From: Bombyx mori
Lineage: Eukaryota; Arthropoda; Insecta; Lepidoptera; Bombycidae
Direction of reading: 5' to 3'
DNA: 64,000 nucleotides
Assembly: GCF_030269925.1 (NCBI RefSeq)
Contig: NC_085108.1
Span: forward strand, 6,510,001 to 6,574,000
Shown: one piece after another, positions 43,289 to 54,666 of the stretch
Numbering within the stretch: the stretch's first letter is position 1
How the letters are laid out: every line of letters starts with the position of its first letter
Made by a program: the position numbers and the translations under genes
Notes under the pieces: model-generated
What the model was told of the DNA's origin: nothing
Database searches by the model: none
Seen by the model: the letters and a program-made list of their open reading frames with translations, nothing else

Positions 43289-43737
43289 TTTTACTGGTGG
43301 TAGGACCTCTTGTGAGGCCGCGCGGGTAGGTACCACCACCCTGCCTATTTCTGCCGTGAAGCTGTAATGCGTTTCGGTGGGGCAGCCGTTGTAACTATAC
43401 TTGAGACCTTAGAACTTATATGTCAAGGTGGGTGGCGCATTTACGTTGTAGATGTCTATGGGCTCCAGTGACCACTTAACACCAGGTGGGATGTGAGCTC
43501 GTCCACCCAACTAAGCAATAAAACCTACCACCAGTGATTACGCAAATTATAATTTTGCGGGTTTGATTTTTATTACACGATGCTATTCCTTCACCGTGGA
43601 AGTCAATCGTGAACATTTGTTGAGTACGTGTATTTCATTAGAAAAATTGGTACCCGCCTGAGATTCGAACACCGGTGCATCGCTTCAACACGAATGCACC
43701 GGACGTCTTATCCTTTAGGCCACGACGACTTCAAGCG
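43289..43737. mobile_element. Bm1-like SINE with body and head in opposite orientation
   Basis: 43289-43525 is the body in plus orientation ending CTAAGCAATAAAA. 43526-43737 continues at once with CCTACCACCAGTGATTACG and the tRNA-like head in minus orientation. Together they contain one whole SINE with the body flipped. Confidence 0.85.
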
Positions 43738-44336
43738 TTTTCCCGGTCTAGTTCGAGGGTCCGTTTTCCTATTTAAATTCCTCGACTTTGCCCGGTTGGA
43801 ATTTAGGATTCGGAAAGTACATTATTATGATTATTTAGAAGCCAATATAAGAGTTACGTTCTGATGAAAAGAGCATAGATTTTATCACGTAACATCACTA
43901 TTCAAATACTTAAAATATACAATTCGCGCGCGCTTAATGACAAAATATCACACGGAATGCCGAAAAATTGGAGAGTTTTTTTTTTCTATTGGCGAACTCA
44001 CAACAAAGCTTCATATTATTTAGGCACCGGCAATATTGTGACATACGTATACAGATTACAGTCCAACAATGCGTTGATTTACGATCGGGCGGTCCGTTTG
44101 TCCGTCTCCTGGCCGTCATAGGTGTCTTATACCTGGGTCCCGGGAGGCAGCGGTGCGTCTGAACGAGGGTGGTCTAAAGTAGTTGAAGTTAACGCGACAA
44201 AAGGTTTTTTTTTTCGAAGGCACCTTTAAGCTCTTATTAATGGTTTTCTTTGGTGTCGCCTGCTCTGTTTGGGGCTACGTTTGATCTTGTGTTGTAATCA
44301 AATCAAACCAAACAAAAAGAAAAAAAAATTTCAACA
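43738..44336. other. Spacer, no gene recognised
   Basis: No supported feature. GATCGGGCGGTCCGTTTGTC near 44083 looks repeat-like but has no second copy in the window. Confidence 0.3.
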
Positions 44337-44641
44337 CTAGCTGACCCGGCAGACTTCGTAGTGCCTCAATCGATAAATAAAAGACCTAAACTTTTGGTCT
44401 AAAATAAACTTAAAACAAACAAAAGGGAATCCGTTCGACAGGAGACACATTAAAGGTAAAACAAAATTGTTTGTTTTTATATAATTCTGAGCATTTTCAT
44501 TTATTTATCTACCTTTTAAACCTTCTCTGGACTTTCACAAATAATTCAAGACCAAAATTAGCCAAATCGGTCCAGCCGTTCTCGAGTTTTAGCGAGACTA
44601 ACGAACAGCAATTCATTTTTATTTAAATAGATAGAAGATAG
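44337..44641 (-). mobile_element. Helitron-like element, family H3
   Basis: CTAG at 44337, then CTGACCCGGCAGACTTCGTA; the interior and the far end ATTTAAATAGA match 14776-15067. Confidence 0.78.
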
Positions 44642-44659
44642 ATTAGAATTTTTTTTAAT

Positions 44660-45070
44660 ATTCATTTTTACAAGAGCTATTATAACGTACCTAACTATTT
44701 TTGCAATATTGAAATGCCCGGAGCGAGCAACTCATTCCCACTTTGTGCATTCTTCTATGGCCTTGGGTTGTGGTTTTAAATCGCTTCGCTACTGACGGTG
44801 GATTCGCCAGTCGGTGGAAGATAAGCGGTAATATAAGCTACTATGCCGATGTAAGGTAGGGCGATTCCTTTATCCAGATAAAATTTAAGCGGAATTACTG
44901 CCTAGGGGTAGAGGTCCCAAACGATGGTCGGACCAAATAGTGGAGGAACTGGTGATACCTGTCAGCGACGCACTCCACCAAGCTACAAAACGGGATCGCT
45001 GGAGACAGCTGGTTGATGGAATCAGACGGAGTCACGATCCTCAGCAGTGAGGCACCGACCGAAGAGAGAG
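44660..45070 (+). mobile_element. LINE 3' fragments
   Basis: 44665-44755 repeats 38390-38485. 44880-45050 encodes RGRGPKRWSDQIVEELV, LHQATKRDRWRQLVDGI and SHDPQQ then stop, a LINE ORF end of the same type as 24222-24445. Confidence 0.65.
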
Positions 45071-45397
45071 AGAGACTGCTTCACGGCCGAAATAGGCGGG
45101 TTCGAGGTACATAACCGTGTGAGCTCACCAAACGCTTCACCACCAATAAGAAGGTCAAAGGATCTCGGGTATTCCGCGACTAAATTTGAAGCAAAAGAAA
45201 AATTCCTAAAATTCCAATTCCATTTTATAATATAGGAATCTACGAATTTGCATATAGGAATTCCAGGTAGATAATGTATGTTTCTTTAATCTATCTGCAT
45301 TGCGATTCTCTAAAATTCAAACAAGAACTCGCATCTTAGTACGAAATTCTCCATCACTTCGCATTCGCAATGACCTTGATTTGGCATTCTGTGAACA

Positions 45398-45817
45398 CTA
45401 GGTAATCTTAATTATCCTGCCTCGAGCGAAGTGAAGTGACAACGAAGTTTGTTTACAATAGGCAGAGCCAAGCAGCTGCCTACCGCTTAATACTCTCCAC
45501 AAGCCTCGTTTGAAGAAGGACATGTCATAGCGCTCGGGAAACACCGTGGAGGGGAGCTCATTCCATAGCCGGATGGTACGTGGCAAAAAAGATCTCTGGA
45601 AACGCACTGTGGATGACCGCAGTGGCTCCAGGTAGTATGGATGAACTCTACTCCGGTGGCGGGCGGTGCGGTGGTAAAAACGAGATGCTGGTATCATCTC
45701 GAACAATTCCTCAGAGCACTCACTCCCCATGGAACATACGGTACAAAATACAGAGGGAACCGAAGTCCCTCCGCAGACTCCGCAGACGTTGTGATTTGAA
45801 TAAATAAATAAACACAT
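45398..45817 (-). pseudogene. LINE ORF C-terminal fragment (RTIRLWNELP type)
   Basis: The minus-strand frame of 139 codons is open only because both ends are random. Its core reads HRSRVHPYYLEPLRSS, RFQRSFLPRTIRLWNELP, VFPERYDMSFFKRG. This is the terminal block of CR1/Rex-like LINE ORFs, and it connects to the ATTGCCC...tail family found seven more times here. The RT domain is absent. Confidence 0.8.
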
Positions 45818-45930
45818 TTACAATCAAACTATGATGATAATATTGATAGACTATACTAGTGTCATGCGAACTTATCAACCAAAAGAGCTAAATATACACA
45901 CATTAGACGCTAATTACATATCAGATAATG

Positions 45931-46116
45931 CACTGGTGGTAGGACCTCTTGTGAGTCCGCACGGGTAGGTATCACCGCCCTGCCTATTTCGGCCGTGAAG
46001 CAGTAATGCGTTTCGGTTTGAATGGTGGGGCAGCCGTTGTAACTATACTGAGACCTTACAACTTATATCTCAAGGTGGGTGGCGCGTTTACGTTGTAGAT
46101 GTCTCTGGGCTCCGGG
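45931..46116 (+). mobile_element. Bm1-like SINE body, cut by retroposon N
   Basis: ACTGGTGGTAGGACCTCTTG through GATGTCTCTGGGCTCCGG. The last 60 bases are missing, and family N starts immediately. Confidence 0.88.
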
Positions 46117-46481
46117 GTGGGAACGCGAGGAATGAAGTTGTGTGATTTGTTTTATTTTATCTATTTAGTGTTTCTTCAGGTTTAAATGTGTAATAACGGT
46201 GGTTTATTAACTGTTTAATATCTGTGAAAGTGCACAAATGTGAGAAAATGAAACAAAGCCGCTGGACGTAACTTCTCGGGATCTTACAAAAAGTCCACTG
46301 AAAAAGTCCTAGTAAATGACTACCATTTAACTGAGTTTATATTTCATCCCATATCATCTCATCTCATTTCATTTAATTTCACTCCATAATATCATTTTTC
46401 ATAAAAATAGAATATGTATTAAAATAAGACTTGACCTTAAAGGTTTTAGTTACCAGGTCATAAAATCCCATCAAAAAAATC
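46117..46481 (+). mobile_element. Retroposon family N, beside a SINE
   Basis: Begins at TGGGAACGCGAGG, 11 bases short of the full 5' end, lacks the central CATCCCAGCTGATTAATGTC block, and ends AAAATCCCATCAAAAAAA. Confidence 0.8.
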
Positions 46482-47168
46482 TGTAATGTTACATTAATTA
46501 CGTCAATGTGTTTCAAAGAGACATACTAGAAGTCAAAATGATACTAAAAATAACGTTGTATGATAGAAGATAAAGATGTGGTTGAAATAGTTTGACGATC
46601 TCTTTGCCTAGCAAACGGGAATAAAAAACAGACATCTAATTTACGAACAAAGATTGAAGCAAATAATTATTTAAAGAATTAAAACAGACACACTTCGAAT
46701 GTAATTATGAAATCTAGAAACAGATGAACAAAATCAGTAATGGCGTCTTTAAAAAAGAAAACATGAAAATAAAATAAAATTCTCATAATAACCTAACCCA
46801 TATATTATTATCATTTAGGAAAAAACACTGCCAAGCGATAATGATCGTTAACGACACATATGATTATGTAGGAAAACCTTATAACATCTTATCTATGCAG
46901 TAAGTTCTATATTCGTTTGCAGTGGACAATTTTTTTTCCAATTTGTTCCATAGATAATATAAAGTCATCCCGCGGCCACGGATTATATTATTTTTTCGTG
47001 ATATCCAATATGGCGGGGTAATTTGGTAATAGGTTGAGTATAAATAATGAAATGTTAAGGATTTTTTCACATTAGCTATATGATCGGAGAATTTGTTATC
47101 ACAAATACACAGTCATACAACACACAGTCTTATGTTCACTGAATTGTTTCTTTAACATTTTCCTAACA
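46482..47168. other. Spacer, no gene recognised
   Basis: AT-rich; nothing recognised. Confidence 0.3.
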
Positions 47169-47544
47169 CTAGAGGTCCCGCAGTAGTCGAAATTCGACTA
47201 TAATTAATTGGAATTGTAAGTTTGTACACTATTATGATTGTATTTTATAATCATAAATTTCGCCATGACTACACTACAAAAAATATTAACAAAGACAAAC
47301 AATATTTAATCTCAACTTGACAACTGACGTCAAGAACAAAAGTTTGACAATAAATAGCCTATGCATGCGTGTGTGCGTCAAATAAATGGTATGTAGTGTG
47401 TGTAATGTTTTCTTTATTGATTTAATGTATGTTTTATGCATTATTTAAAAAATATATTAGCATTGTGCACTTCTTCTATATATTCTCTATAAGTGTGGAA
47501 AATTTCATACTCCTCCGTTTTTGCTTCACGTATTAATATATAGA
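47169..47544 (-). mobile_element. Non-autonomous Helitron, family H1
   Basis: CTAG at 47169, AGGTCCCGCAGTAGTCGAAA hairpin, and CTTCACGTATTAATATATAGA|T at the other end. The same A|T target as the other copies. Confidence 0.88.
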
Positions 47545-48111
47545 TTTCTTTATTTACCTATAACGAATTGGCAAGATCGTCAACTGAGTTGGATATTTTT
47601 ACTTGTAGGTCAGTTATGTTTAGAAAAATGTTCAATTCAAATCCTCCACGTTAGTGATAGGTAGGTTAATATAATTGTTTAATGTATTATTTTGTGAATA
47701 TTTTTTTTTCCTTATTATAAGTTAGATTAGTTTTCGTTATCGTGTTGTTTTGTCGTAATTGTAAGGAACGTTGTTGTACAAATTCAGCATTAATATGTCT
47801 TGTTTTATCGTGCGCACATAACTTATGTTGCAAGCCAGATTTTGTTTCTTTTTATTTATGTTTTTTATGTATCTTTTCAGCTTGTGATGTGTATTGTGAA
47901 CCTAATAAATAAAAAAATAAATAAAAATTACCTGGCTGATAGCTTCTTGTTGTGAATGGAATTTAATCCAATATCAAGTTTAGTAAAAACAGTGGTAACA
48001 CTCAAAACTAGAAAATGGGTAGATAGATTAGTTCGCTCCTAAGAATTTACCGGCAACACAAATAATACTGTATGTAATTGATTCGTTTGAAGACTGAAGG
48101 TTTTTATATAT
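47545..48111. other. Spacer with a LINE-like AAATAAATAAAA tail
   Basis: 47900-47930 is AATAAATAAAAAAATAAATA, preceded by CTTTTCAGCTTGTGATGTGT; it might be a retroposon 3' end of unknown family. Confidence 0.35.
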
Positions 48112-48330
48112 TTTTTTTCCTACCTATTCTAGTGACCTCGAGGGGTCATACTAGATTCACCAAGCCAGTCGATGAGCTCACGGGGCTTTAACTCGGTGAC
48201 GTCCTTAACACAAGCCCTAGCAAGAGCCGTGCTTCGCGGAATCCACCACCGGATCGGAAACGCGACCCACTGAGAAGATCCGGCGAGAAACTCAGTGGGC
48301 TGTGTCTGTGGGTTAGTTCGCTCGATTTTT
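48112..48330 (-). mobile_element. Jockey-type LINE 3' end (BMC1-like)
   Basis: TTTTCCTACCTATTCTAGTG, GATGAGCTCACGGGGC, GGATCGGAAACGCGACCCAC and GGTTAGTTCGCTCG. Confidence 0.85.
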
Positions 48331-48450
48331 TACTTCTAACTACTGACTCCACAGAAGCTGGGTAAATAGTATATAGGGCACTTTCTCTCATGACAATTTA
48401 GACGAATTTTACGATTTTTTGTATTTGAAAATTATCTATAATATTTCTTA

Positions 48451-48898
48451 TCTATACATACATATAAATAAAATTGGAGTGTCTGTTTGTAATATTGAAA
48501 TAACCAGTTTTACTAGATGCATATGAATATATATACGGTACATACACCAAAATAACATTTTTTATAATTTTTGTATGTCTGTCTGTCTGTCTGTTTATTC
48601 CGGCTAATCTCTGGAACAGCTGGACCGATTTTGACGTGACTTTCACTGCTAAGTAGCTGATGGTATAAGGAGTAACTTAGGCTACTTTTTTTAGACTAGT
48701 TTCGCCCCGCAGCGTCACCCGCGGCACGATAATAACAGGACTCAGCTATCATTAATAAAATTTAATGTTTCCGAAGCGAAGCGAGGGCGGGTCGCTAGTC
48801 AATAATAAAATTTAATTTTTCCGAAGCGAAGCGAGGGCGGGTCGCTAGTCAATAATAAAATTTAATTTTTCCGAAGCGAAACGAGGGCGGGTCGCTAG
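48451..48898 (+). mobile_element. Helitron-like element, family H5, with tandem 3' ends
   Basis: A|TCTATACATACATATAAATA at the start; the first 3' end GAAGCGAGGGCGGGTCG then CTAG is at 48798. The last 50 bp (AATAAAATTTAATTTTTCCG...CTAGTC) are then repeated at 48801-48850 and 48851-48900, each ending CTAG|T. Confidence 0.8.
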
Positions 48899-49207
48899 TG
48901 TTCATATAAAATCAGCTTAAGGTTTTTCGTGGTCCGTTGATATTGAAGCGAAAGCTGAAAACAAGCCAAAGATTTCTCTGATGAGGACTTAAATGTAATT
49001 GAAAAATATGAAATTAATATCCACAGTTTCTCCGAAATCGTGGTGCACCCAGTAATTTGGGTAAATCAGAAAAAAATATATAGCTATATAACGCCGAGGT
49101 AATAATTACTTTCACGATGTTCCTGACTCAACCATTTCTTTGACTACGAATCGACCGACTTTAAATGACCCCTTGCTTAAGACTCCATTATGTTTCCGTA
49201 AATTAAC

Positions 49208-49448
49208 TTGTGGTAGGACCTCTTGTGAGTCCGCGCGGGTAGGTACCACCGCCCTGCCTATTTCCGCCGTGAAGCAGTTATGCGTTTCGGTTTGAAGGGC
49301 GGGGCAGCCGTTGTAACTATACTTGAGACCTTAGAACTTATATCTCGAGGTGGGTGGCGCATTTACGTTGTAGATGTCTATGAGATCCAGTAACCACTTA
49401 ACACCAGGTGGGCTGTGAGCTCGTCCACCCATCTAGCAATAAAAAAAA
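49208..49448 (+). mobile_element. Bm1-like SINE body
   Basis: TGGTAGGACCTCTTGTGAGT to CATCTAGCAATAAAAAAAAA, close to consensus. Confidence 0.9.
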
Positions 49449-49509
49449 ATCCCTTCATCATAGCTGGTGTCCTTGAGGAGTGTTTCCAGCTTCATCACGG
49501 GTTTGGCGG

Positions 49510-49640
49510 GCTTGGAGGGCTTGCTAACACTGGCCCTAGCAAGAGCAGTGCTTCGCTGAATCTACCACCGGATCGGAATCGCGACCCACTGAGAAGATCC
49601 GGCGAGAAACTTATTGGGTTATGTCTCTGGGTTAAGTTGT
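49510..49640 (-). mobile_element. Jockey-type LINE UTR fragment
   Basis: TTGCTAACACTGGCCCTAGC, CACCGGATCGGAATCGCGAC and GAAGATCCGGCGAGAAAC. Confidence 0.8.
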
Positions 49641-49795
49641 ATCTCTTCGATGAGAACGTTGATGACTTAAAAGCACCAAGAGTTGATGAAGAGGATCCGA
49701 CAATAAATTAGGCAAATTACTCAACTAGGATGGTAAGAAGGTTTTAGGTTGTGACGGTAGCCATAGAGGGCATAGATTTAGAAAACACGAGATAT

Positions 49796-50150
49796 TTGAC
49801 AAATACCTGAATCTCGCTTACGATATTCAAGATAAGCTTGCATTTCTTATTTATTGCTTAGATGGGTGGACGAGCTCACAGCCCACCTGGTGTTAAGTGG
49901 TTACTGGAGCCCATAGACATCTATAACGTAAATGCGCCACCCACCTTGAGATTGAAGTTCTAAGGTCTCAGTACAGTTACAACGGCTGCCCCACCCTTCA
50001 AACCGAAATGCATTACTACTTCATGCCAGGAATAGGTAGGCTGGTGGTACCTACCAGCGCGGATTCACAAGAGGTCCTACCACCAGTAAATACAAGTTGC
50101 ATATATACAAGTTCCGAACAACAACATTCGGACCGTCGGTCTATCGTGCA
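49796..50150. repeat. Unidentified sequence (copy of 12.8 kb) split by a Bm1-like SINE
   Basis: CCTGAATCTCGCTTACGATA at 49808 and ATATACAAGTTCCGAACAAC at 50100 match one continuous stretch at 12826-12890. The SINE (minus, 49842-50092) lies between, with AGCTTGCAT / AGTTGCAT as a probable degraded target duplication. Confidence 0.7.
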
Positions 50151-50267
50151 ATACTACATACCATTTGACACTGTTTTAATGTCGAGAGATTTTAGTTTAA
50201 AAATTCGCAAAACCGGCGTCTATAATTATTGCCACAGACATAGCAGTGGTTATTTGCCTCCATAGAA

Positions 50268-50442
50268 GCAAAGTTTCTCGCCGGATCTTGTCAGTGGGTC
50301 GCGATTCCGATCCGCTGGTAGATTCTGCGAAGCACTGCTCTTGCTAGGGCAGTGCTAGCAAACTCTCTCAGATTGAGCCCGTAAGCTCTACCAGTCTGAG
50401 CGTAGCTAGAATATCCTTTAAGACTACCAGGGAATAGTTATG
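50268..50442 (+). mobile_element. Jockey-type LINE 3' end
   Basis: AAGTTTCTCGCCGGATCTTG, GTAGATTCTGCGAAGCACTG, CTTGCTAGGGCAGTGCTAGC and the end GGGAATAGTTATGG. Confidence 0.8.
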
Positions 50443-50809
50443 GAATAAAACAAGTTTTTTGCTTCGTGGTTATAAATACGAGCGATTTATTATACCTATC
50501 CGGGTAAGGTAAATTGTTATAAAAGAAAATTGGAAAGGTGAATAGTGGAGGGACCCGCGTTTTTAAAGTTTCGTCTTATTTAAGCGGAGATCTCGGGAGG
50601 TTGGTGTGGTATTAATTCGAGCGTCCATTTTGTCGTGCGAAAGAGACGCCTGCTGTAATTAAACGATGCCAGAGCGGGACGGAGGATGTTTTTTATCGCC
50701 CACGGGACCACGCGGGCGGCGTTTTTTGATTTTTCTATTATTGTTCTTTAATGTACATACATCGTGTTGGCAAATGGATTTCTTCTAACACATCCTTATT
50801 CGCGCGGTA
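50443..50809. other. Spacer, moderately GC-rich, no gene recognised
   Basis: 50560-50725 is richer in CG than its surroundings but shows no coding frame. Confidence 0.3.
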
Positions 50810-51223
50810 TCTATATATCAATACGTGAAGCAAAAACTTTGTATCCCTTTTTACGAAAATTGCGCGGACGGAGGAGTATGAAATTTTCCACACTTATAGA
50901 GAGTATAGAGAAGAAGTGCACAATGCAAATATTTTTTTTAAATAATGCATAAAAGATACATTAAATCAATAAAGAAAACATTACACACACTACATACCAT
51001 GTATTTGACGCACACACGCATGCATACTATTTATTGTCAAACTTTTGTTCTTGACGTCTGTTGTCAAATCGAGATTAAATATTTTTTGTCTTTGTTAATA
51101 TTTTTTATAGTGTAGTCTTGGCGAAATTTGTGATTATAGAAGTATAAAATACAATCATAATAGTGTACAAACTTACAATTCCAATTAGTTATAGTCGAAT
51201 TTCGACTACTGCGGGACCTCTAG
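50810..51223 (+). mobile_element. Non-autonomous Helitron, family H1
   Basis: A|TCTATATATCAATACGTGAA ... GTCGAATTTCGACTACTGCG then GGACCTCTAG|T. Nearly identical to 7346-7764. Confidence 0.88.
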
Positions 51224-51501
51224 TAAATATTATTATACCTACTCGTTGTGTATTGTCAATTGTGAAAATTTTTGATAATCTTTAAAGTCTGTTGTCAAAT
51301 TGAGAATAGATTAATATTTTTTTTGTTTTTAATATTATTTATCTATAATGTAGTTTTAGCGAAGTCTGTATTATATAGATTATATGAATATGTGTATTAT
51401 TATTGAACTATAATAGTGTTTGACGATAGAATCATAATAATGTTTAAACTTTTAATTTCAATGAATTATAGACGAATTTCGACTACTGCGGGGACCACTA
51501 G
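51224..51501 (+). mobile_element. Second H1 Helitron 3' part in tandem
   Basis: Starts at the CTAG of the previous copy, shares GTCTGTTGTCAAATTGAGAA and CGAATTTCGACTACTGCGGG, and ends GACCACTAG|T. More diverged; no TC start. Confidence 0.7.
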
Positions 51502-51654
51502 TCTATTTAACTATGTAATGGAATATTTGAATGTCATTTCCACGGACTCCAAGACGTCTAATTAACTTGACAATTCGCGCGCGCGTCAATAAAACGTTGA
51601 CAATACAATAATAATATTATATCTTCGTTTTGATAGCTTGAGAGGTGAATTTCT

Positions 51655-51850
51655 TTTCCTATTTCTGGCGTGAAGCAGTAATGCGTTTCGGTTTGAAGGT
51701 TGGGGCAGCCGTTGTAACTATACTGAGACCTTAGAACTTATATCTCAAGGTGGGTGACGCATTTACGTTGTAGACATCTATGGGCTCCGGTAACCACTTA
51801 ACACCAGGTGGGCTGTGAGCTCGTCCATCCATTTAAGCAATAAAAAAAAG
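51655..51850 (+). mobile_element. Bm1-like SINE, 5'-truncated
   Basis: CCTATTTCTGGCGTGAAGCA to CCATTTAAGCAATAAAAAAA. Confidence 0.9.
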
Positions 51851-52257
51851 GTGTCATCAGGAAAAAAAAAAAAATTAATTGTAAGTTTAGTTCGATATAT
51901 TTTAGAAGCGATTTTTTTTTTACATAATATTGTTTCATGTACTTGTTAATTTATGTTAATACATATTATTATTTCAGAGATGAATTAACTTGCAATATGG
52001 AAGCGAGAATATTCTTGATCATTTTCAGTAATGATTAAATCGTAAATTATTATCATGAAGTCATACATAGACTATATATTTACTGCCTTGTGTACCTAAT
52101 AACTACATATCCCTCCCTAAAATCTTTGAAGCTGTTTACGAAGTCAATTAACAATGTTTTATAAACAAGATAATACAGTTTAACAAATTCGGATTGCAAT
52201 TTATGAGTTTTTGGCGGGCTTTCTATCTCTGCCACAGACTATAAATATAATATGTTT
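51851..52257. other. AT-rich spacer
   Basis: Nothing recognised. Confidence 0.3.
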
Positions 52258-52472
52258 TTTTATTGGCCTTTTAGGCAGAAGATCATACGACTCACTTGAA
52301 GGTCAGTTGGTTACCGTCGCTCAAGGTCGCTCTGAGTTCTCTCTGCAAGCCTTGTTTGAAGAACGATGTCTCATAGTGCTCAGGTTTATCTCGAAGTCAG
52401 ATGGTAGCTGGTCATAAAGATCTCTGAAAACGCACCGTTGATGACCGCACTGGTTCTATGTAGTATGGATGG
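52258..52472 (-). mobile_element. LINE 3' end (RTIRLWNELP type), diverged
   Basis: TTTTTTTATTGGCCTTTTAGGC, GCAAGCCTTGTTTGAAGAAC, GATCTCTGAAAACGCACCGT and TGTAGTATGGATGGA match 45480-45645 and the tail. Confidence 0.75.
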
Positions 52473-52790
52473 AGTTTTCACAGTCCACCTGGTGTGAAGT
52501 GGTTACCGGAGCCCATAGACATCTACAACGTAAATGCGCCACCCACCTCCAACCTTAAGATATAAGTTCTAAAGTCTCAGTATAGTTACAACGGCTGCCC
52601 CACCCTTCAAACCGAAATGCATTACTGCATAGGCAGGGTGGTGGTACCTACCCGTGCGGACTCAAGAGGTCCTACCACCAGTAAATATTTTTTTATTACA
52701 AAAATGATACCTCTCTGTGGAATTCGAACCCAGTCGCATCGTTTGATACGAATGCACCGGCCGTCTTATCCTTTAGGCCAAGACGACCTA
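52473..52790 (-). mobile_element. Bm1-like SINE, full but diverged
   Basis: Body from CAGTCCACCTGGTGTGAAGT to GGTCCTACCACCAGTAAA; head with GGAATTCGAACCCAGTCGCA and CCTTTAGGCCAAGACGAC. Confidence 0.85.
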
Positions 52791-53024
52791 ACGAATATAC
52801 GTGAGCGTCACAATGCCAGATATCGTGTTAGTAAATCATTTTTATTCTCAATTTTGAACACCCCGTATTTGTTAAATACCAAAAATAATTTTGGTATATT
52901 ATGAAATCTATCCACCGAGGCAGACGTGATAATTTGTTCCCGCGACGTCGTTCGCGGTGGGATATATATTTCTGAATCCAATTGTATTTATTTATTTATT
53001 GCTTGGAATAAGTTTTTATTTTTT

Positions 53025-53240
53025 TCGGGAGAGCTGTGTGGGTTATGAGATGCTTACCGTCGAAGCTTTGGTTAGAGAGAGCTGTGCAAGTCTTGTGGTA
53101 GTTCTTCGTGCCTGTTGTAATTGTTTTGTGTGCTTAGTGAGAGCTTTTAACGTTCTCATAACGTAAAAGTTTACTTGTATTTGTATGGAGTTGGAACAGT
53201 GCCAACTGGCAAACATAGGAAAGCCAAGCTCTCACAATGG
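53025..53240 (+). repeat. Unidentified repeat with TATGGAGTTGGAACAG
   Basis: GAGAGCTTTTAACGTTCTCA...TGTATTTGTATGGAGTTGGA is shared with 5848-5945 and 11088-11170. GGAGAGCTGTGTG at the left and CAAGCTCTCAC at the right are partly inverted. Confidence 0.5.
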
Positions 53241-53253
53241 TAGGTAGCATTTT

Positions 53254-53490
53254 TACTGGTGGTAGGACCTCTTGTGAGTCCGCACGGGTAGGTACCATCG
53301 CCCTGCCTATTTCTGCCGTGAAGCAGTAATGCGTTTCGCTTTGAAGGGCGGGACCGCCGTTGTAACTATACTGAGATCTTAGAACTGATATCTCAAGGTG
53401 GGTGGCGAATTTACATTGTAGATGTCTATGGGCTACAGTAACCACTTAACACCAGGTGGGCTGTGAGCTCGTTTACCTACCTAAGCAACA
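53254..53490 (+). mobile_element. Bm1-like SINE body
   Basis: ACTGGTGGTAGGACCTCTTG to TACCTAAGCAACAGCAAAAA. Confidence 0.9.
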
Positions 53491-53937
53491 GCAAAAAATC
53501 TTACACGTATACTAGGTTCCACGGTAATATACTATATATGTATAAGCTTATTTATTGCTAAGTCACATTTCGTTAAATTTCAATGCGACAAACCGAATAA
53601 AATAAGCAGATTTGTATTTTAATATATATATTTCAAGCGAAATGTTAATAACGTAATAAAAAAATACTTAAAAATCGGGAAGCACTTTACCGGTAAACGC
53701 TGTGTTATTTTGAAATGAATTGAGAAAAAAAAATTAAAAAAAAAAACAAAAAAAAAACAGAGGAACGTCTCGTCGCCAACGTACAAATTTATATACGGCG
53801 GCGGGAGATTTGAATTCGGAACGTTCTTGTTCTTTTTTTTTCCTTAAGCTTGTGCATTTCGACAATCGCCAGTCGTGGAGTCGATGTTGTGCTAAAAGTT
53901 TTCATTACTTCAACTGTATCGAGTTTTATGAAGTGAT
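53491..53937. other. AT-rich spacer
   Basis: Nothing recognised; A-rich run at 53729-53759. Confidence 0.3.
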
Positions 53938-54190
53938 TTTTTATTTATTTTATTGCTTAGTTGGACGAGCTCACAACCCACCTGATGTCAAGTGATTACC
54001 GGAGCCCATAGACATCTACAAAGTAAATGCCGAGACCCATCTTGAGATATATGTTTTAAGGTCTCAGTATAGTTACAACGGCTGTCCCCACCCTTCAAAC
54101 CGAAACGCATTACTGCTTCACGGCAGAAATAGGGCAGGGTGGTAGTACCTACCCGTGCGGACTCACAATACGTCCTACCACCAGTAAATA
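53938..54190 (-). mobile_element. Bm1-like SINE body
   Basis: ATTGCTTAGTTGGACGAGCT, CGGAGCCCATAGACATCTAC and GTCCTACCACCAGTAAA. Confidence 0.9.
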
Positions 54191-54665
54191 ATTGTATGTT
54201 GAAAGCTATCGATATTGTTTAAGCGGTAAGCGGAGTCGAATAACACAATCCAATGAATTAAGGTCGCCATCTTGACACTCATATTAAAAGTTTCAATAAA
54301 ACTCTTCAACCTTTGATTACTTTGTAATAGCAACAGATAGTATGGCACGTATTCCACCAGTATATAGATGGCTATGTTACTGTTTTTATTGGAACAAAGC
54401 ATGGCTTTATTTATCATTGGAAAACATTTTTATTGGACTCACAATAAAATAACAGTATTTATAGTAATTACTTTATTCCATGTTTGTCAAAATCTTCATA
54501 AATTGTCAATACTCTTAATAAAATTCTTTTTAATAATGTACAAGTGTAAATGTCGTGTTTTATTTTATTTTCTTTGTTGTTTCGTTGTAGGCTGCTCACA
54601 GGCTGTTTATACTGTGTATGCTTATGTATGTTTTGTTATTCGGGCTCACCATTTAATTTGATTTT
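54191..54665. other. Spacer, no gene recognised
   Basis: Frames on both strands of 80-97 codons, without domains. Confidence 0.3.
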
Positions 54666-54666
54666 G

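Noticed and set aside
43934..44162. Overlapping frames of 61 and 64 codons
   Set aside because: No domain, opposite strands over the same bases; chance frames.
48720..48900. CRISPR-like array (three 50-bp repeats)
   Set aside because: Units are contiguous with no spacers and end in CTAG; they are Helitron termini in a moth genome.
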